From Methylococcus capsulatus (GTDB taxonomy: Bacteria; Pseudomonadota; Gammaproteobacteria; Methylococcales; Methylococcaceae), in NCBI RefSeq assembly GCF_036864975.1, contig NZ_CP104311.1, forward strand, positions 1,466,001 through 1,530,000: a stretch of 64,000 nt of DNA, in the 5' to 3' direction. This document shows positions 47,482 through 58,847 of this stretch, one piece after another. The translations under genes and the position numbers were made by a program. The notes beneath the pieces were generated by a model. That model had not been told where the DNA came from and made no database searches. It worked only from the letters and a program-made list of their open reading frames with translations. Within the stretch, counting starts at the first letter, position 1. The number at the start of each line of letters is the position of its first letter.

Positions 47482-48762
47482 ATGCGCTTCTCGACTCTCG
47501 GGGAGTGGCTGTCTTGGCAGGAGACCCTGCACCCCCAGGCCATTGATCTGGGTCTGGAACGGGTTCGCAGGGTTTACCGCGCACTCAATCCGGCTCAGGA
47601 CCGGCCTTTCACCGTCACCGTCGGCGGTACCAACGGCAAGGGCTCTTGCGTCGCAGCGCTGGACACCATCCTGCGCCGGGCCGGTTATCGTGTCGGCGCC
47701 TATACCTCGCCCCACATCCTGCGCTACAACGAACGCATCTGCATAGGCGGGATGCCAGTCGAGGACGCGGCCATCTGCGCTTCCTTCGATCGCATCGAAG
47801 CGGTGCGCGGCGATACGACGCTGAGTTTCTTCGAGTTCGGCACGCTGGCGGCGCTGGACATCTTCCGCCGCGCCGGACTCGATGCGCAGATCCTCGAGGT
47901 CGGTCTCGGCGGGCGGCTCGATGCCGTGAACATCGTCGATGCCGACGCCGCGCTGATCGCCAGTATCGGCATCGACCACGAGGAATGGCTGGGGGGAACC
48001 CGCGAGGCCATCGGCCTGGAAAAGGCCGGTATCTTCCGGCCGGCGCGACCCTGTATTCTGGGTGATCCCGATGCTCCGGCCACGGTGTTGCGGCATGCGG
48101 AGGCGATCGGGGCGGACTTACTGATACAGGGGCGCGATTTTTCCTTCCGGCGGGAAGACGACGGCTGGATCTGGTACGGACGCGGCGAAACCCACACGGC
48201 GCTGCCCGAGCCTTGTCTGCGGGGCGATCATCAGTATTTCAACATGTCTGCGGTGCTGCAGGTGATCGAGGCCATCCGGCCCCGGCTTCCGGTACCGGAA
48301 GCCGCCGTTCGGGCGGGACTGGCCAGCGTCCATTTGCCGGGGCGGTTCCAGATCCTGGAAGGCGGCCCCACAGTGCTGCTTGACGTCGCCCACAATCCCC
48401 ATGCGGTGCATGTGCTCACGGAGTTTCTGCGGCAGTTCAAGCAAGGACGCCCGGTGCACGCGGTATTCGCCATGATGCGCGACAAGGACATCCGTGGCGT
48501 GGTCGAGTGCATCCGCGATCTGGTGGATGACTGGTATCTCGCGCCGTTGCAACTGCCGCGCGCCGCGACACCGGAAATCCTGCTGCCGGTGTTCTCGGCG
48601 CTCGGCGTGAGTCGTGTGCAACAGGGCTTCGCGGATGCCGCCGAGGCGTTTGCAAGGGTCCGCCGAAATGCCGAGAATGAATCGATCATTCTGGTGTTCG
48701 GCTCCTTTTTCCTGGTCGCCGAGTATCTGGCCCGAAGCCAAGCCAACCCTTCCAAAGTTTGA
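47482..48762 (+). CDS. folC: Bifunctional folylpolyglutamate/dihydrofolate synthase
   Basis: A 426-residue Mur-ligase-like enzyme that adds glutamate to dihydropteroate and folates. The P-loop is VGGTNGKGSCVAALD; TSPHILRYNERI (folate site), LEVGLGGRLDAVNIVD and LLDVAHNPHAV are typical. It is in the accD-folC-dedD-cvpA-purF order found in many gammaproteobacteria. Confidence 0.96.
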   Translation: MRFSTLGEWLSWQETLHPQAIDLGLERVRRVYRALNPAQDRPFTVTVGGTNGKGSCVAALDTILRRAGYRVGAYTSPHILRYNERICIGGMPVEDAAICASFDRIEAVRGDTTLSFFEFGTLAALDIFRRAGLDAQILEVGLGGRLDAVNIVDADAALIASIGIDHEEWLGGTREAIGLEKAGIFRPARPCILGDPDAPATVLRHAEAIGADLLIQGRDFSFRREDDGWIWYGRGETHTALPEPCLRGDHQYFNMSAVLQVIEAIRPRLPVPEAAVRAGLASVHLPGRFQILEGGPTVLLDVAHNPHAVHVLTEFLRQFKQGRPVHAVFAMMRDKDIRGVVECIRDLVDDWYLAPLQLPRAATPEILLPVFSALGVSRVQQGFADAAEAFARVRRNAENESIILVFGSFFLVAEYLARSQANPSKV

Positions 48763-48770
48763 GGAAACCT

Positions 48771-49571
48771 ATGGATGAACAGTTGAAACAACGGCTGATC
48801 GGCGCAACGGTCATCGTCGCGTTCGCCGTGATTTTCGTGCCGATGCTGTTCGACGAGAAGCCGGACGGGCCGTCTCGCCCGGAAGTGGCCGAAATTCCGC
48901 CGATGCCCAAGGATATGGAGGAGCAGCCGGTCGAACTGCCCCGCTCGGTGGACGAGGTCGAAACCGTCGAGCCGGTGGAGGCCGAAGGAGCGGACCGCAT
49001 CATTCCGGTTACGGGTGGCGAAAACGGTGCCGGAGGGGAGAGTGCGGCGCCGCCTTCGCCAAAGCGCGGTGTGGTGGCGCAGCAGGAGAAAGCCGGCCAG
49101 CCGGTCGAGCCGGAAGAGGTGCCGGCCGAGGGGGTCGTCGAGGAGGATATGGCGCCCGTGGAAGCGGCCCCGACGGTGAAACCCACGGCCAGGCCATCTG
49201 CAGCGAAGAAACCCCCCGTGGCAACCGCTGCGCCGGTTGACAAGATAAGCAGGCCCCCGGTGAAGGCGATACCGGCCGAACCGCCGGCCCGCAAGCCGGA
49301 AATCACGCCGCTGGCGGTACCGGCCGCGACGGCCTGGCTGGTACAGGCCGGAAGCTTCGTCGAAGAGGCCAATGCCAAGGCGCTGGTCGAGAAGCTGCGC
49401 CAGAACAAGCTGTCCGCCTACGCCGAAACCATTCACGGTAGCACCGGCAAGGTGACCTACCGCGTCCGGATCGGGCCCGAACCCGACAAGGCCAAGGCCG
49501 AGCAGGCACTGCGCCAGCTCGAGGCGGTCGCCGGCATCCGTGGCTATCTGGTGCCATCCCGCGCCCGCTAG
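48771..49571 (+). CDS. SPOR-domain cell-division protein (DedD-like)
   Basis: A 266-residue bitopic inner-membrane protein. A short cytosolic start and one membrane helix (LIGATVIVAFAVIFVPMLF) precede a long Pro/Glu/Ala/Val-rich periplasmic linker and a C-terminal SPOR domain (AWLVQAGSFVEEANAKALVE to RGYLVPS). SPOR domains bind denuded septal peptidoglycan. ATG 48771 follows GAGGAAA, which overlaps the folC stop. The place between folC and cvpA is that of dedD. Confidence 0.9.
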   Translation: MDEQLKQRLIGATVIVAFAVIFVPMLFDEKPDGPSRPEVAEIPPMPKDMEEQPVELPRSVDEVETVEPVEAEGADRIIPVTGGENGAGGESAAPPSPKRGVVAQQEKAGQPVEPEEVPAEGVVEEDMAPVEAAPTVKPTARPSAAKKPPVATAAPVDKISRPPVKAIPAEPPARKPEITPLAVPAATAWLVQAGSFVEEANAKALVEKLRQNKLSAYAETIHGSTGKVTYRVRIGPEPDKAKAEQALRQLEAVAGIRGYLVPSRAR

Positions 49572-49574
49572 GCG

Positions 49575-50108
49575 ATGTTGCCGCAGGTCGGGCCGGCCAC
49601 GGCGGTCGCGGGTGATTTGACCTGGGCCGATTATCTCATCATCGCGGTGATGGGCTTGTCCGCACTGGTCGGCTTGGTCCGCGGCCTGGTGCGCGAAGTG
49701 TTCTCGCTGGCGGTCTGGGCCGCGGCGATCTGGCTGGGGTTGCTTCTCAGCCCGGATCTGGCGGTCCATCTTGAAACCCTGATTTCGGTGCCCTCGCTGC
49801 GGCTCGGTATGGCTTTCGTGGCCATCTTCCTGGTCAGCCTGATGGTGGGCGGTTTCACCGGTTTTCTGCTCGGCCGGCTGGTGACAGGCACCGGTCTGGG
49901 GGGCACCGACCGGCTGGCCGGGCTGGTGTTCGGGCTGGCACGCGGCGTGCTGTTAGTATCGGTCATGGTGCTCCTGGCCGGTTTTACTCCACTGCCACGG
50001 GACCCCTGGTGGCGGGAGTCGCGCCTCATTCCACCGTTTCAGTCCATGGCGCTGTGGATCAAGACGCTGCTGCCGGCTGAAATCGCAGGCCAGGTGGCCT
50101 ATCCTTAA
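49575..50108 (+). CDS. cvpA: CvpA family membrane protein
   Basis: A 177-residue four-helix membrane protein. It opens [30 protein letters not shown], the CvpA signature, with further helices near 65-90 and 105-130 and a polar [11 protein letters not shown] loop. In E. coli CvpA is needed for colicin V production and bile resistance; the molecular role is unclear. It lies 3 nt after the SPOR gene and before purF, as in most gammaproteobacteria. Confidence 0.92.
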   Translation: MLPQVGPATAVAGDLTWADYLIIAVMGLSALVGLVRGLVREVFSLAVWAAAIWLGLLLSPDLAVHLETLISVPSLRLGMAFVAIFLVSLMVGGFTGFLLGRLVTGTGLGGTDRLAGLVFGLARGVLLVSVMVLLAGFTPLPRDPWWRESRLIPPFQSMALWIKTLLPAEIAGQVAYP

Positions 50109-50143
50109 TACCCCTTCGTTCAATCGCTTTACAGGTTCAGGCT

Positions 50144-51652
50144 ATGTGCGGAATTGCCGGTATCGTTTCCAACGATGAGGTCAATCAGGAACTGTACGAG
50201 GCGCTCACTGTGCTTCAGCATCGCGGTCAGGATGCCGCCGGTATCGTGACTTGCGAGAGGGAGCGGCTGCATCTGCGCAAGGAGAGCGGTCTGGTGCGTG
50301 ATGTGTTCCACACCCGCCATATGGTGGAGCTGAAGGGCACGATGGGCATCGGCCACGTGCGTTATCCCACCGCCGGCTGTTCCAGCACCGCCGAAGCGCA
50401 GCCGTTCTACGTCAATTCCCCTTACGGCATCTCGCTCGCCCACAATGGCAATCTGACCAATGCGGCCCTGCTCAAACGCGAGCTGTTCCGACAGGATCAG
50501 CGCCATATCAACACCGATTCGGATTCGGAGGTCCTGCTCAACGTCTTCGCCCATGAAATGCAGGGCATCGGTAAGCTGCGGGTATCGCCGGACGATGTGT
50601 TCCGGGCCGTTTCCGCGGTGCATCGGCGCTGCCGCGGTGCCTATGCCGTGGTGGCGATGGTCACCGGATTCGGTGTCGTCGGCTTCCGTGATCCCCATGG
50701 CATCCGCCCGCTGGTTTTCGGCGAGCGCGAGGGGCGGCTCGGCAAGGAATACATGATCGCTTCCGAGAGCGTGGCCCTGGACGTGCTCGGCTTCGAGCTG
50801 GTACGGGATGTGGCGCCCGGCGAGGCGGTCCTGATCGAGAAGGACGGCACCCTGCATACCCGCCAGTGCGCCGAACACGTCATCTATTCTCCCTGCATCT
50901 TCGAGTTCGTCTATTTCGCCCGGCCGGACTCCATCATCGACGACATCTCCGTCTACAAAGCCCGGCTGCGCATGGGCGACAAGCTGGCCGACAAGATTCT
51001 CAGGGAGCGTCCCGAGCACGACATCGACGTCGTCATCCCCATCCCGGACACCAGTCGTACCTCGGCGTTGCAGCTTGCCAACCGGCTGGGAGTGAAATAC
51101 AGCGAGGGCTTCATCAAGAACCGTTACATCGGCCGCACCTTCATCATGCCAGGGCAGACTCTGCGCAAGAAGTCGGTGCGGCAGAAGCTCAACGCCATCG
51201 ATCTGGAGTTCAAGGGCAAGAATGTGCTGCTGGTGGATGATTCCATCGTGCGTGGTACCACCTCGACCCAGATCATCCAGATGGCCCGTGATGCCGGCGC
51301 CCGTAAGGTGTATTTTGCCTCGGCCTCGCCGCCGGTGCGCTACCCCAACGTCTATGGCATCGACATGCCGGCAGTCGAGGAACTGATCGCTCACGGCCGG
51401 ACCGACGAACAGGTACGGGAAGCGCTGGGCGCGGACTGGCTGATCTATCAGGATCTGGCTGACCTGGTCGAGTCGGTGCAGCGAGGCAATCCGTCGATCC
51501 CGCGGTTCGACACCTCCTGCTTCGACAAGGACTACGTCACCGGCGACATCGACCAGGACTATCTGGATCGCCTGAGCGAGCACCGGTCGGACCATGCCAA
51601 AGCCAGGCGTGAAGCAGCCGCGACCGCGATCGATCTTTACAACACCGTCTGA
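50144..51652 (+). CDS. purF: Amidophosphoribosyltransferase
   Basis: A 502-residue enzyme making phosphoribosylamine from PRPP and glutamine, the first committed purine step. Cys2 (MCGIAGIV) is the glutaminase nucleophile after Met removal; HRGQDAAGI and [12 protein letters not shown] bind glutamine. The phosphoribosyltransferase half has [17 protein letters not shown], the PRPP loop. It is 35 nt after cvpA and followed by metZ. Confidence 0.97.
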   Translation: MCGIAGIVSNDEVNQELYEALTVLQHRGQDAAGIVTCERERLHLRKESGLVRDVFHTRHMVELKGTMGIGHVRYPTAGCSSTAEAQPFYVNSPYGISLAHNGNLTNAALLKRELFRQDQRHINTDSDSEVLLNVFAHEMQGIGKLRVSPDDVFRAVSAVHRRCRGAYAVVAMVTGFGVVGFRDPHGIRPLVFGEREGRLGKEYMIASESVALDVLGFELVRDVAPGEAVLIEKDGTLHTRQCAEHVIYSPCIFEFVYFARPDSIIDDISVYKARLRMGDKLADKILRERPEHDIDVVIPIPDTSRTSALQLANRLGVKYSEGFIKNRYIGRTFIMPGQTLRKKSVRQKLNAIDLEFKGKNVLLVDDSIVRGTTSTQIIQMARDAGARKVYFASASPPVRYPNVYGIDMPAVEELIAHGRTDEQVREALGADWLIYQDLADLVESVQRGNPSIPRFDTSCFDKDYVTGDIDQDYLDRLSEHRSDHAKARREAAATAIDLYNTV

Positions 51653-51667
51653 AGGAGCTAGGGAGCC

Positions 51668-52849
51668 GTGGACGATCTGAACTGGAACGAATTCGCCATG
51701 GAGACCCGCGCCGTGCGCGCCGGGCAGCGCCGGACCATGGAGCAGGAACATGCGGAACCGATCTTCGCCACTTCCAGCTACGTCTTCGGTAGCGCGGCGG
51801 AAGCGGCCGCGCGCTTCGCCGGCGCGGCGCCGGGCAATATTTATTCGCGTTTCACCAACCCGACGGTGCGTACCTTCGAGGAACGGTTGGCGGCGCTGGA
51901 AGGCGGAGAGCGCTGCGTCGCGGTCGGGTCTGGCATGGCCGCCATCGCCAGTACCGCGTTCGGGCTGTTGAAAGCGGGTGATCATGTGGTGTGCTCGCGC
52001 GCCGTTTTCGGCAACACCACCCTGCTATTCCAGAACTTTCTCGCCAAATTCGGGGTGCCGACCACTTTCGTTGGTCTCACCGATTACGCAGGCTGGGAAG
52101 CGGCCATCCGCCCCGAGACCCGCTTCCTGTTCCTGGAAACGCCCTCCAATCCGTTGACCGAAATCGCCGATATCCCCCGGCTTGCGGAGATCGCCCACGC
52201 CGGCGGCTGCCTGCTGGTGGTGGACAACTGCTTCTGTACCCCGGCCCTGCAAAGGCCGCTGGCTTTGGGCGCGGACATCGTGATCCATTCGGCCACCAAG
52301 TACCTGGACGGCCAGGGCCGCTGCGTGGGGGGGGCGATCGTCGGTGCGCGCGATCTGCTCGACGCCGAGATCTATCCTTTTCTGCGTACCGGAGGTCCCG
52401 CAATGAGCCCCTTCAATGCCTGGGTGTTCCTCAAAGGATTGGAGACGCTGGGACTCAGGATGAAAGCCCATTGTGAGAATGCGCTCGGTCTGGCCCGCTG
52501 GCTGGAGGCGCAGCCCTGGGTCGAGCGGGTGCATTACCCTGGACTTGCCAGCCATCCCCAGCACGAACTCGCCGCCCGTCAGCAGTCGGGCTTCGGCGGC
52601 ATTGTCAGTTTCGAGGTCAAGGGCGGACAGGAAGCCGCCTGGCGTCTGATCGACAGCACCCGGCTGCTGTCGATCACCGGCAATCTGGGGGATGCCAAGA
52701 CCACCATCACCCATCCAGCAACCACGACCCACGGCCGTTTGAGTCCGGAAGCCAGGATCGCGGCCGGCATCGGCGACGGCCTGGTACGCATCGCGGTAGG
52801 CCTGGAGAACCTCGCCGACATTCAGGCCGATCTGGCCCGCTTCGCCTAA
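51668..52849 (+). CDS. metZ: O-succinylhomoserine sulfhydrylase
   Basis: A 393-residue Cys/Met-metabolism PLP enzyme. The PLP lysine is in IHSATKYLDGQGRCVGGAI; YSRFTNPTVRTFEERLAALE and TTTHGRLSPEAR are subgroup signatures. It makes homocysteine from O-succinylhomoserine and sulfide. It starts with GTG after GGAGCTAGGGAG. MetZ rather than MetB is favoured by the purF neighbour, the conserved order in Pseudomonas. Confidence 0.92.
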   Translation: MDDLNWNEFAMETRAVRAGQRRTMEQEHAEPIFATSSYVFGSAAEAAARFAGAAPGNIYSRFTNPTVRTFEERLAALEGGERCVAVGSGMAAIASTAFGLLKAGDHVVCSRAVFGNTTLLFQNFLAKFGVPTTFVGLTDYAGWEAAIRPETRFLFLETPSNPLTEIADIPRLAEIAHAGGCLLVVDNCFCTPALQRPLALGADIVIHSATKYLDGQGRCVGGAIVGARDLLDAEIYPFLRTGGPAMSPFNAWVFLKGLETLGLRMKAHCENALGLARWLEAQPWVERVHYPGLASHPQHELAARQQSGFGGIVSFEVKGGQEAAWRLIDSTRLLSITGNLGDAKTTITHPATTTHGRLSPEARIAAGIGDGLVRIAVGLENLADIQADLARFA

Positions 52850-52879
52850 AGTCTTTTTTCACCTTTCCAAGGAGACGGT

Positions 52880-54208
52880 ATGAAAGTCACTATCTTTGGT
52901 TCCGGCTATGTCGGACTGGTCACCGGTGCCTGTCTGGCCGAAGTCGGCAATGACGTGGTCTGTGTCGACATCGACGCCGGCAAGATCGAACGCCTCAACC
53001 GAGGAGAGGTACCGATCTATGAGCCCGGCCTCGACGCCATCACCAAACGGAACATGGCCGCCGGCCGCCTGCAGTTCACCACCGATGTCGAGCTCGGCGT
53101 GAGCCATGGCCTGTTCCAGTTCATTGCCGTCGGCACACCGCCGGACGAGGATGGCTCGGCCGATCTGCAATACGTGCTGGCGGTGGCGCGCAGTATCGGC
53201 GAGCGGATGCGGGAATACCGGATCGTCGTCAACAAGTCCACCGTACCGGTGGGGACGGCGGACAAAGTGCACAGGGTCGTGAGCGAAGTATTGGCCCGGC
53301 GCGGTATGGTCATCGAGTTCGACGTGGTCTCCAACCCGGAATTCCTCAAGGAGGGTGCGGCCATCGAGGACTTCATGAAGCCGGACCGGATCGTGGTCGG
53401 CACCGACAACCCGCGCACCACTGAGCTGCTGCGCGCCCTCTATGCCCCGTTCAACCGTAGCCACGACCGCATGGTGTGCATGGACATCCGCTCCGCCGAG
53501 CTGACCAAGTATGCCGCCAATGCCATGCTGGCCACCAAGATCAGCTTCATGAACGAGTTGGCCAACCTCGCCGAGCGGCTCGGCGCGGACATCGAGAAGG
53601 TCCGCGTCGGGATCGGTTCCGATCCCCGCATCGGCTACCACTTCATCTATCCCGGATGCGGCTATGGCGGTTCTTGTTTCCCCAAGGATGTCAAGGCCCT
53701 GGAGCGCACCGCCCGCGATGCCGGCTATCCCGCCGAGTTGCTGCAGGCGGTGGAAGCCGTGAACGACCGTCAGAAAGAAAAGCTGTTCGAGAAGATCAGT
53801 GCGTATTTCCAGGGCGATCTGGCCGGCAAGACCATCGCCGTCTGGGGGCTGGCCTTCAAGCCGAACACCGACGACATGCGCGAAGCACCCAGCCGCACCC
53901 TGATGGAAGCGCTGTGGCGGTCGGGGGCGAAGGTGCGGGCGTTCGATCCCGTGGCGCAGGAGGAAGCCCATCGCATCTACGGCGAGCGGGCGGACCTCAT
54001 TCTGTGCGATTCGCCGGAATCGGCCCTGCAAGGCGCCGATGCGCTGGCGGTGGTCACCGAATGGAACGTGTTCCGGAGCCCTGATTTCGACGAAATCAGG
54101 CAGACCCTCACACGCCCCGCCGTCTTCGACGGCCGCAACATCTACGATCCGGCGTACATGAAGGCGCAGGGCTTCGATTATTTCGCCATCGGGCGAGGTT
54201 CGGTCTAG
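52880..54208 (+). CDS. ugd: UDP-glucose 6-dehydrogenase
   Basis: A 442-residue enzyme that oxidises UDP-glucose twice to UDP-glucuronate with NAD+. It has an N-terminal Rossmann [18 protein letters not shown], the catalytic Cys in [15 protein letters not shown], Lys and Asn in EMTKYAANA-like ([11 protein letters not shown]), and a C-terminal UDP-binding domain ([17 protein letters not shown]). The product feeds capsule, exopolysaccharide or lipid A sugars. AAGGAG precedes the ATG. The stop shares CTAG with the convergent deacetylase gene. Confidence 0.95.
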   Translation: MKVTIFGSGYVGLVTGACLAEVGNDVVCVDIDAGKIERLNRGEVPIYEPGLDAITKRNMAAGRLQFTTDVELGVSHGLFQFIAVGTPPDEDGSADLQYVLAVARSIGERMREYRIVVNKSTVPVGTADKVHRVVSEVLARRGMVIEFDVVSNPEFLKEGAAIEDFMKPDRIVVGTDNPRTTELLRALYAPFNRSHDRMVCMDIRSAELTKYAANAMLATKISFMNELANLAERLGADIEKVRVGIGSDPRIGYHFIYPGCGYGGSCFPKDVKALERTARDAGYPAELLQAVEAVNDRQKEKLFEKISAYFQGDLAGKTIAVWGLAFKPNTDDMREAPSRTLMEALWRSGAKVRAFDPVAQEEAHRIYGERADLILCDSPESALQGADALAVVTEWNVFRSPDFDEIRQTLTRPAVFDGRNIYDPAYMKAQGFDYFAIGRGSV

Positions 54209-55161
54209 CCTGCCGCTGCAGCCACGAACTCAGGGCGGGGGAGAAGCAGCGCCCGGACATGGGCCGCGACGCTGCGGCCCAGGGCCGGCAAGGCGTAGCC
54301 GCCTTCGAGCGCGGACACAATACGGCCACCGGCATGGCGGTCCGCCAGCTTCATGAGTTCCGCCGTGATCCAGCCGTAGTCGTCCTCGGTGAGTGCCAGA
54401 TCCGCCAGCGGGTCGTCGCGGTGGGCGTCGAAGCCGGCGGAAATCAGGATCAGCTCGGGGCAGAAGCGGTCGATGGCGGGCAGAGCGGTAGCCGTGACGG
54501 CCTCGCGGTAGGCCGCGGAGTCCGTGCCCGCTGGGAGAGGGATGTTGACCAGGTTGCCGACGCCGGTTTCCATTGCGCTGCCCGTGCCCGGATACCACGG
54601 ATACTGGTGGGTCGAGACATACAGGACCGCCGGATTGCGCCTGAACGCGGCCTGGGTGCCGTTGCCGTGGTGCACGTCGAAATCCACGATGGCAACGCGT
54701 TGCAAACCGTGGTTGGCGAGGGCGTGGGCGGCGGCGATGGCGATGTTGTTGAAGAGGCAGAAGCCCATGGCTGCGTCCGGTTCGGCGTGATGTCCCGGCG
54801 GACGCACCGCGCAGAAGGCGTTGCGCGCCCGTTTCCCTATCACCTCGTCCACCGCCAGGCACACCGCACCGACTGCGTGCAGGGCGGCTTCCCCCGATTC
54901 CGGGGAGACCACGGTGTCGGCATCGACGAAGTGATGGCCGGTTCGCGGAATCGCGGCGAACACCCGTTCGATGTGCCCTCTGGAATGGACCAGTTCGAGC
55001 CGGGAGGGCTCGGCACGGGGGGCCTCGAGACGCCGCAGACCCCGGAATTCCGGAGCGGCCAGCGCGCTTTCGATGGCGGCAAGGCGGACCGAGCCCTCTG
55101 GATGGCCGGGGCCGGTGTCATGGCGGAGAAAGAGCGGATGGCTGATGTAGAGCGTCGTCAT
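54205..55161 (-). CDS. Histone deacetylase-like amidohydrolase
   Basis: A 318-residue member of the arginase/HDAC superfamily. The catalytic His pair is in [10 protein letters not shown], zinc ligands in [11 protein letters not shown] and [12 protein letters not shown], and the closing EGGYAL follows. Bacterial relatives deacetylate acetoin-pathway enzymes, polyamines or other small amides; the substrate here is unknown. I used ATG 55161 ([11 protein letters not shown]). It is convergent with ugd and divergent from acnB. Confidence 0.9.
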   Translation of the reverse strand: MTTLYISHPLFLRHDTGPGHPEGSVRLAAIESALAAPEFRGLRRLEAPRAEPSRLELVHSRGHIERVFAAIPRTGHHFVDADTVVSPESGEAALHAVGAVCLAVDEVIGKRARNAFCAVRPPGHHAEPDAAMGFCLFNNIAIAAAHALANHGLQRVAIVDFDVHHGNGTQAAFRRNPAVLYVSTHQYPWYPGTGSAMETGVGNLVNIPLPAGTDSAAYREAVTATALPAIDRFCPELILISAGFDAHRDDPLADLALTEDDYGWITAELMKLADRHAGGRIVSALEGGYALPALGRSVAAHVRALLLPRPEFVAAAAG

Positions 55162-55195
55162 GGTGGTTACCTGCCGTTTCGGCTGGGTTATTCCA

Positions 55196-55201
55196 TATAA
55201 T
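55196..55201 (+). promoter_or_regulatory. Possible -10 element for acnB
   Basis: A perfect TATAAT lies about 235 nt upstream of acnB. The -35 is poor (near TGCCGT at about 18 nt), so activation or a different promoter is possible. A start here would give a leader of about 230 nt containing a hairpin at 55343-55365. Confidence 0.4.
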
Positions 55202-55342
55202 AGCCTCAATATTTCCCGCCCACTTCCAGATGCCCTGCGGACTCACGGCCCGGTGGAGCCCGGCTACGGCTGCTACGGGAGTCGTGATGCCGGCATCCGG
55301 CCCACAGGGATGTGTCAGGCCCGTGTCGTCTATGACTTCCGG

Positions 55343-55365
55343 GCTCCGGCATTTCCTGCCGGAGC
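55343..55365 (+). promoter_or_regulatory. Hairpin in the acnB leader
   Basis: GCTCCGGCA and TGCCGGAGC form a perfect 9-bp stem with a 5-nt TTTCC loop, 72 nt before the acnB ATG. No T-run follows directly, so it is not a simple terminator. Confidence 0.45.
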
Positions 55366-55437
55366 GACGTTGCTTTGCCGTAGCCGATTGTCTAGAAGGG
55401 CGGGCCGATTCCTTTTACTTCATGACCGGGGTTTAAC

Positions 55438-58014
55438 ATGCTGACCGAATACCGAGAGCACGTGGCCGAACGTGCCGCCCAAGGCCTCGTGCCCAAGCCG
55501 CTGACTGCCGAACAGACCGCCGCCCTGGTGGAATTGCTGAAGGCGCCGCCCGCCGGCGAAGAAGCGTTTCTGCTCGATCTCCTGAGCAACCGCGTGCCGG
55601 CCGGAGTGGATGAAGCGGCTTACGTGAAGGCGGGTTTTCTTGCGGCCGTCGCCCGGGGGGAGGCGGTTTCCCCGATCCTATCGCCCCGACAGGCCACCGA
55701 ACTGCTCGCCACCATGCTGGGCGGCTACAATGTCGCGCCGCTGATCGAGCTGCTGGATCATTCCGAACTGGCCCCGGTTGCGGCGCACGGCCTGTCCCGT
55801 ACGCTGCTCATGTTCGACGCCTTCCACGACGTACAGGTCAAAGCGGAAGCGGGCAATGTTCATGCCCAGGCCGTATTGCGTGCCTGGGCGGACGCCGAGT
55901 GGTTCACTTCCCGTCCGGAAGTGCCAGGGAAGTTGACCGTGACCGTGTTCAAGGTAGCGGGCGAGACCAATACCGACGACCTCTCGCCGGCTCAGGACGC
56001 CTGGTCACGGCCGGACATCCCGCTGCACGCTAAATCCATGCTGAAGGTGCCGCGCGAGGGGATTTACGATGCCGAAGCGCAGATCGCCGAACTCAAAACC
56101 AAGGGTTTCCCGGTGGCCTATGTGGGCGACGTGGTCGGGACCGGCTCGTCGCGCAAGTCCGCCACCAATTCCTTACTCTGGTATATCGGCGAAGACATTC
56201 CCCACGTTCCCAATAAACGTCAGGGCGGGGTCTGTATCGGCGGCAAGATCGCGCCGATCTTCTTCAACACCTTGGAAGATTCGGGTGCCCTGCCGATCGA
56301 ATGCGACGTCACCGCCATGCGGATGGGCGATGTGATCGACATCTATCCCTATGAAGGGGTGGTGCGGAACCGCGAGAGCGGGGTCGAACTGTGCCGGTTC
56401 ACGCTCAAGACTGACATCCTGCTGGATGAGGTACGGGCCGGCGGGCGCATCAACCTGATCATCGGCCGCGGTCTGACCGACCGGGCGCGCAAGTCTCTGG
56501 GGCTGCCGCCTTCCGAAGTCTTCCGCCGTCCCAGGGCGCCGACCGAGACTGGAAAAGGCTATACCCTGGCGCAGAAGATCGTAGGCAAGGCCTGCGGGGT
56601 GGCCGGAATCCGGCCCGGCACCTACTGCGAGCCGGTGATGACCACGGTGGGTTCACAGGACACGACTGGCCCGATGACCCGGGACGAGCTGAAAGATCTG
56701 GCCTGCCTCGGCTTTTCGGCCGACCTGGTGCTGCAGTCGTTCTGCCACACCTCCGCCTATCCCAAGCCGGTCGATGTCGAGACCCACCACACCCTCCCGG
56801 ACTTCATCATGAATCGGGGCGGCGTGTCGCTGCGGCCGGGTGATGGCATCATCCATTCCTGGCTCAACCGCATGCTGTTGCCGGACACGGTGGGCACCGG
56901 CGCCGATTCCCACACCCGCTTCCCGATCGGTATTTCCTTTCCCGCCGGTTCGGGTTTGGTGGCCTTCGCCGCCGCCACCGGCGTGATGCCGCTGGACATG
57001 CCGGAATCGGTGCTGGTGCGCTTCAAGGGCGAGATGCAGCCCGCCATCACCCTGCGCGATCTGGTGCATGCGATTCCCTACGTCGCGCTGCAGCGGGGGC
57101 TGTTGACGATCGAGAAGCAGGGTAAAAAGAATGTATTCTCCGGTCGCATCCTGGAGATCGAGGGACTGCCGGATCTCAAGGTCGAGCAGGCCTTCGAGTT
57201 GGCGGATGCCTCCGCCGAACGTTCGGCCGCCGCCTGCACCATCAAGCTTAACCGCGCGCCGATCGAGGAATACCTCCATTCCAACATCACCCTGCTGCGC
57301 TGGATGATTGCCGAGGGCTACGGTGACGCGCGCACCCTAAGACGGCGCATCGCGGCGATGGAAGCCTGGCTGGCCGATCCGCAATTGCTGGAAGCGGACC
57401 CGGACGCCGAGTACGCCGAAGTGATCGAGATCGACCTGAACCAGATCACCGAACCGCTGTTGTGCTGTCCGAACGATCCGGACGACGTCAAGCCGCTGTC
57501 GCAGGTCGCCGGGACTCACATCGATGAAGTCTTCCTCGGCTCCTGCATGACCAACATCGGGCATTTCCGCGCCGCCGGCAGGTTGCTGGAAGCTTTCGGC
57601 AAGCCCACGCCGACCCGGTTGTGGATCGCCCCGCCCACCCGCATGGATCAGGCTCAGCTCACCGAGGAAGGCTACTACGCCACCTATGGCAAGGCCGGCG
57701 CCCGCACCGAAATGCCCGGCTGTTCATTGTGCATGGGCAATCAGGCGCGGGTGGCCGACAACGCCACGGTGGTGTCCACCTCCACCCGCAATTTCCCCAA
57801 CCGCCTCGGTGCCGGCGCCCAGGTATTCCTGGCCTCGGCCGAACTGGCGGCGGTCTGCTCCATTCTGGGCCGGATTCCGAGCGTGGAGGAGTACATGGCC
57901 TATGCCGGCAAGATCGGAGAGAAAGCGGCCGATACTTACCGCTACCTGAACTTCGACCAGACGCCGGCCTATGCCGAGCGAGCGGCGAAAGTGAAAGACC
58001 TGGAAATGGCATGA
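55438..58014 (+). CDS. acnB: Aconitate hydratase B
   Basis: An 858-residue bifunctional aconitase/2-methylisocitrate dehydratase (E. coli AcnB 865). The HEAT-like N-terminal domain ([20 protein letters not shown]) is unique to AcnB, followed by the swivel domain ([20 protein letters not shown]) and the catalytic domains with 4Fe-4S cysteines in [16 protein letters not shown] and [13 protein letters not shown]. It interconverts citrate and isocitrate. Its last 4 nt overlap a DUF455 gene (ATGA). Confidence 0.97.
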   Translation: MLTEYREHVAERAAQGLVPKPLTAEQTAALVELLKAPPAGEEAFLLDLLSNRVPAGVDEAAYVKAGFLAAVARGEAVSPILSPRQATELLATMLGGYNVAPLIELLDHSELAPVAAHGLSRTLLMFDAFHDVQVKAEAGNVHAQAVLRAWADAEWFTSRPEVPGKLTVTVFKVAGETNTDDLSPAQDAWSRPDIPLHAKSMLKVPREGIYDAEAQIAELKTKGFPVAYVGDVVGTGSSRKSATNSLLWYIGEDIPHVPNKRQGGVCIGGKIAPIFFNTLEDSGALPIECDVTAMRMGDVIDIYPYEGVVRNRESGVELCRFTLKTDILLDEVRAGGRINLIIGRGLTDRARKSLGLPPSEVFRRPRAPTETGKGYTLAQKIVGKACGVAGIRPGTYCEPVMTTVGSQDTTGPMTRDELKDLACLGFSADLVLQSFCHTSAYPKPVDVETHHTLPDFIMNRGGVSLRPGDGIIHSWLNRMLLPDTVGTGADSHTRFPIGISFPAGSGLVAFAAATGVMPLDMPESVLVRFKGEMQPAITLRDLVHAIPYVALQRGLLTIEKQGKKNVFSGRILEIEGLPDLKVEQAFELADASAERSAAACTIKLNRAPIEEYLHSNITLLRWMIAEGYGDARTLRRRIAAMEAWLADPQLLEADPDAEYAEVIEIDLNQITEPLLCCPNDPDDVKPLSQVAGTHIDEVFLGSCMTNIGHFRAAGRLLEAFGKPTPTRLWIAPPTRMDQAQLTEEGYYATYGKAGARTEMPGCSLCMGNQARVADNATVVSTSTRNFPNRLGAGAQVFLASAELAAVCSILGRIPSVEEYMAYAGKIGEKAADTYRYLNFDQTPAYAERAAKVKDLEMA

Positions 58015-58847
58015 GGGGGGCCGGGTCCGGGAACATCTGGGCTTATGCCGAGCATTGCCTCGGCTCGCCCGAGGTCGAAACCAAATTGGCGGTATCCCAT
58101 GAGGCCTGGCGGGCCTGCCGCGCGGATGAACTCGATTTCGGAATCGAAGACGAGCCGCTGCCGACCCGCTTCGCCCGTTTTCCCGACCGCCCGCCGCGGG
58201 TCGATCCGCGCGACCTGCCGCGCCGCGGCATCAACACCGTGGACGGCCGGGTGGCGCTATTGCACGCGGTGGCCCATATCGAGTTCAGCGCGATCCAGCT
58301 GGCGTGGGATCATCTCTACCGATTCCGCGGGCTGCCGCAGGATTATTACCGTGATTGGCTGCGGGTGGCTGCGGAGGAGGCGGAACACTTCGCCCAGGTG
58401 CGGGAGCGGCTGCGCGAACTCGGAGCCGATTACGGGGATCTGCCCGCACACGGCGGGTTGTGGAGCATCGCGGAAGAAACGGCTTACGACGTCGCCGCCC
58501 GCATGGCGCTGGTGCCGCGCTTCATGGAGGCGCGGGGGCTGGACGTGACGCCGGGCATGATCGAGCGGCTGCGGCAGGCGGGGGATGCACGCAGCGTCGC
58601 AGTACTCGAACGCATCCTGCATGACGAGGTCGGGCACGTGGCCCTGGGTTCGCGCTGGTTTCAGTGGATTTGCGCTCAGCGCGGGATCGATCCGGAAGTT
58701 GAGTATTTCACTCTCGTGGAACGCCATCTGCGCGGCCAGGCGCGCGGACCGTTCAATCTCGAGCTGCGCAGGCGCGCGGGATTCAGCGACAGGGAGCTCG
58801 AACGCCTGGAGGCTTCCAGCGCCCCCCGCCGATACTCCGGCGCCTAA
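58011..58847 (+). CDS. DUF455 ferritin-like protein
   Basis: A 278-residue protein with a diiron four-helix pattern: [44 protein letters not shown] and [16 protein letters not shown] supply Glu and two ExxH motifs. This is the DUF455 family, related to ferritin-like oxygenases such as MiaE; its function is unknown. The start ATG lies inside the acnB stop, so the two are translationally coupled. The stop overlaps the convergent ispG stop. Confidence 0.82.
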   Translation: MRGAGSGNIWAYAEHCLGSPEVETKLAVSHEAWRACRADELDFGIEDEPLPTRFARFPDRPPRVDPRDLPRRGINTVDGRVALLHAVAHIEFSAIQLAWDHLYRFRGLPQDYYRDWLRVAAEEAEHFAQVRERLRELGADYGDLPAHGGLWSIAEETAYDVAARMALVPRFMEARGLDVTPGMIERLRQAGDARSVAVLERILHDEVGHVALGSRWFQWICAQRGIDPEVEYFTLVERHLRGQARGPFNLELRRRAGFSDRELERLEASSAPRRYSGA

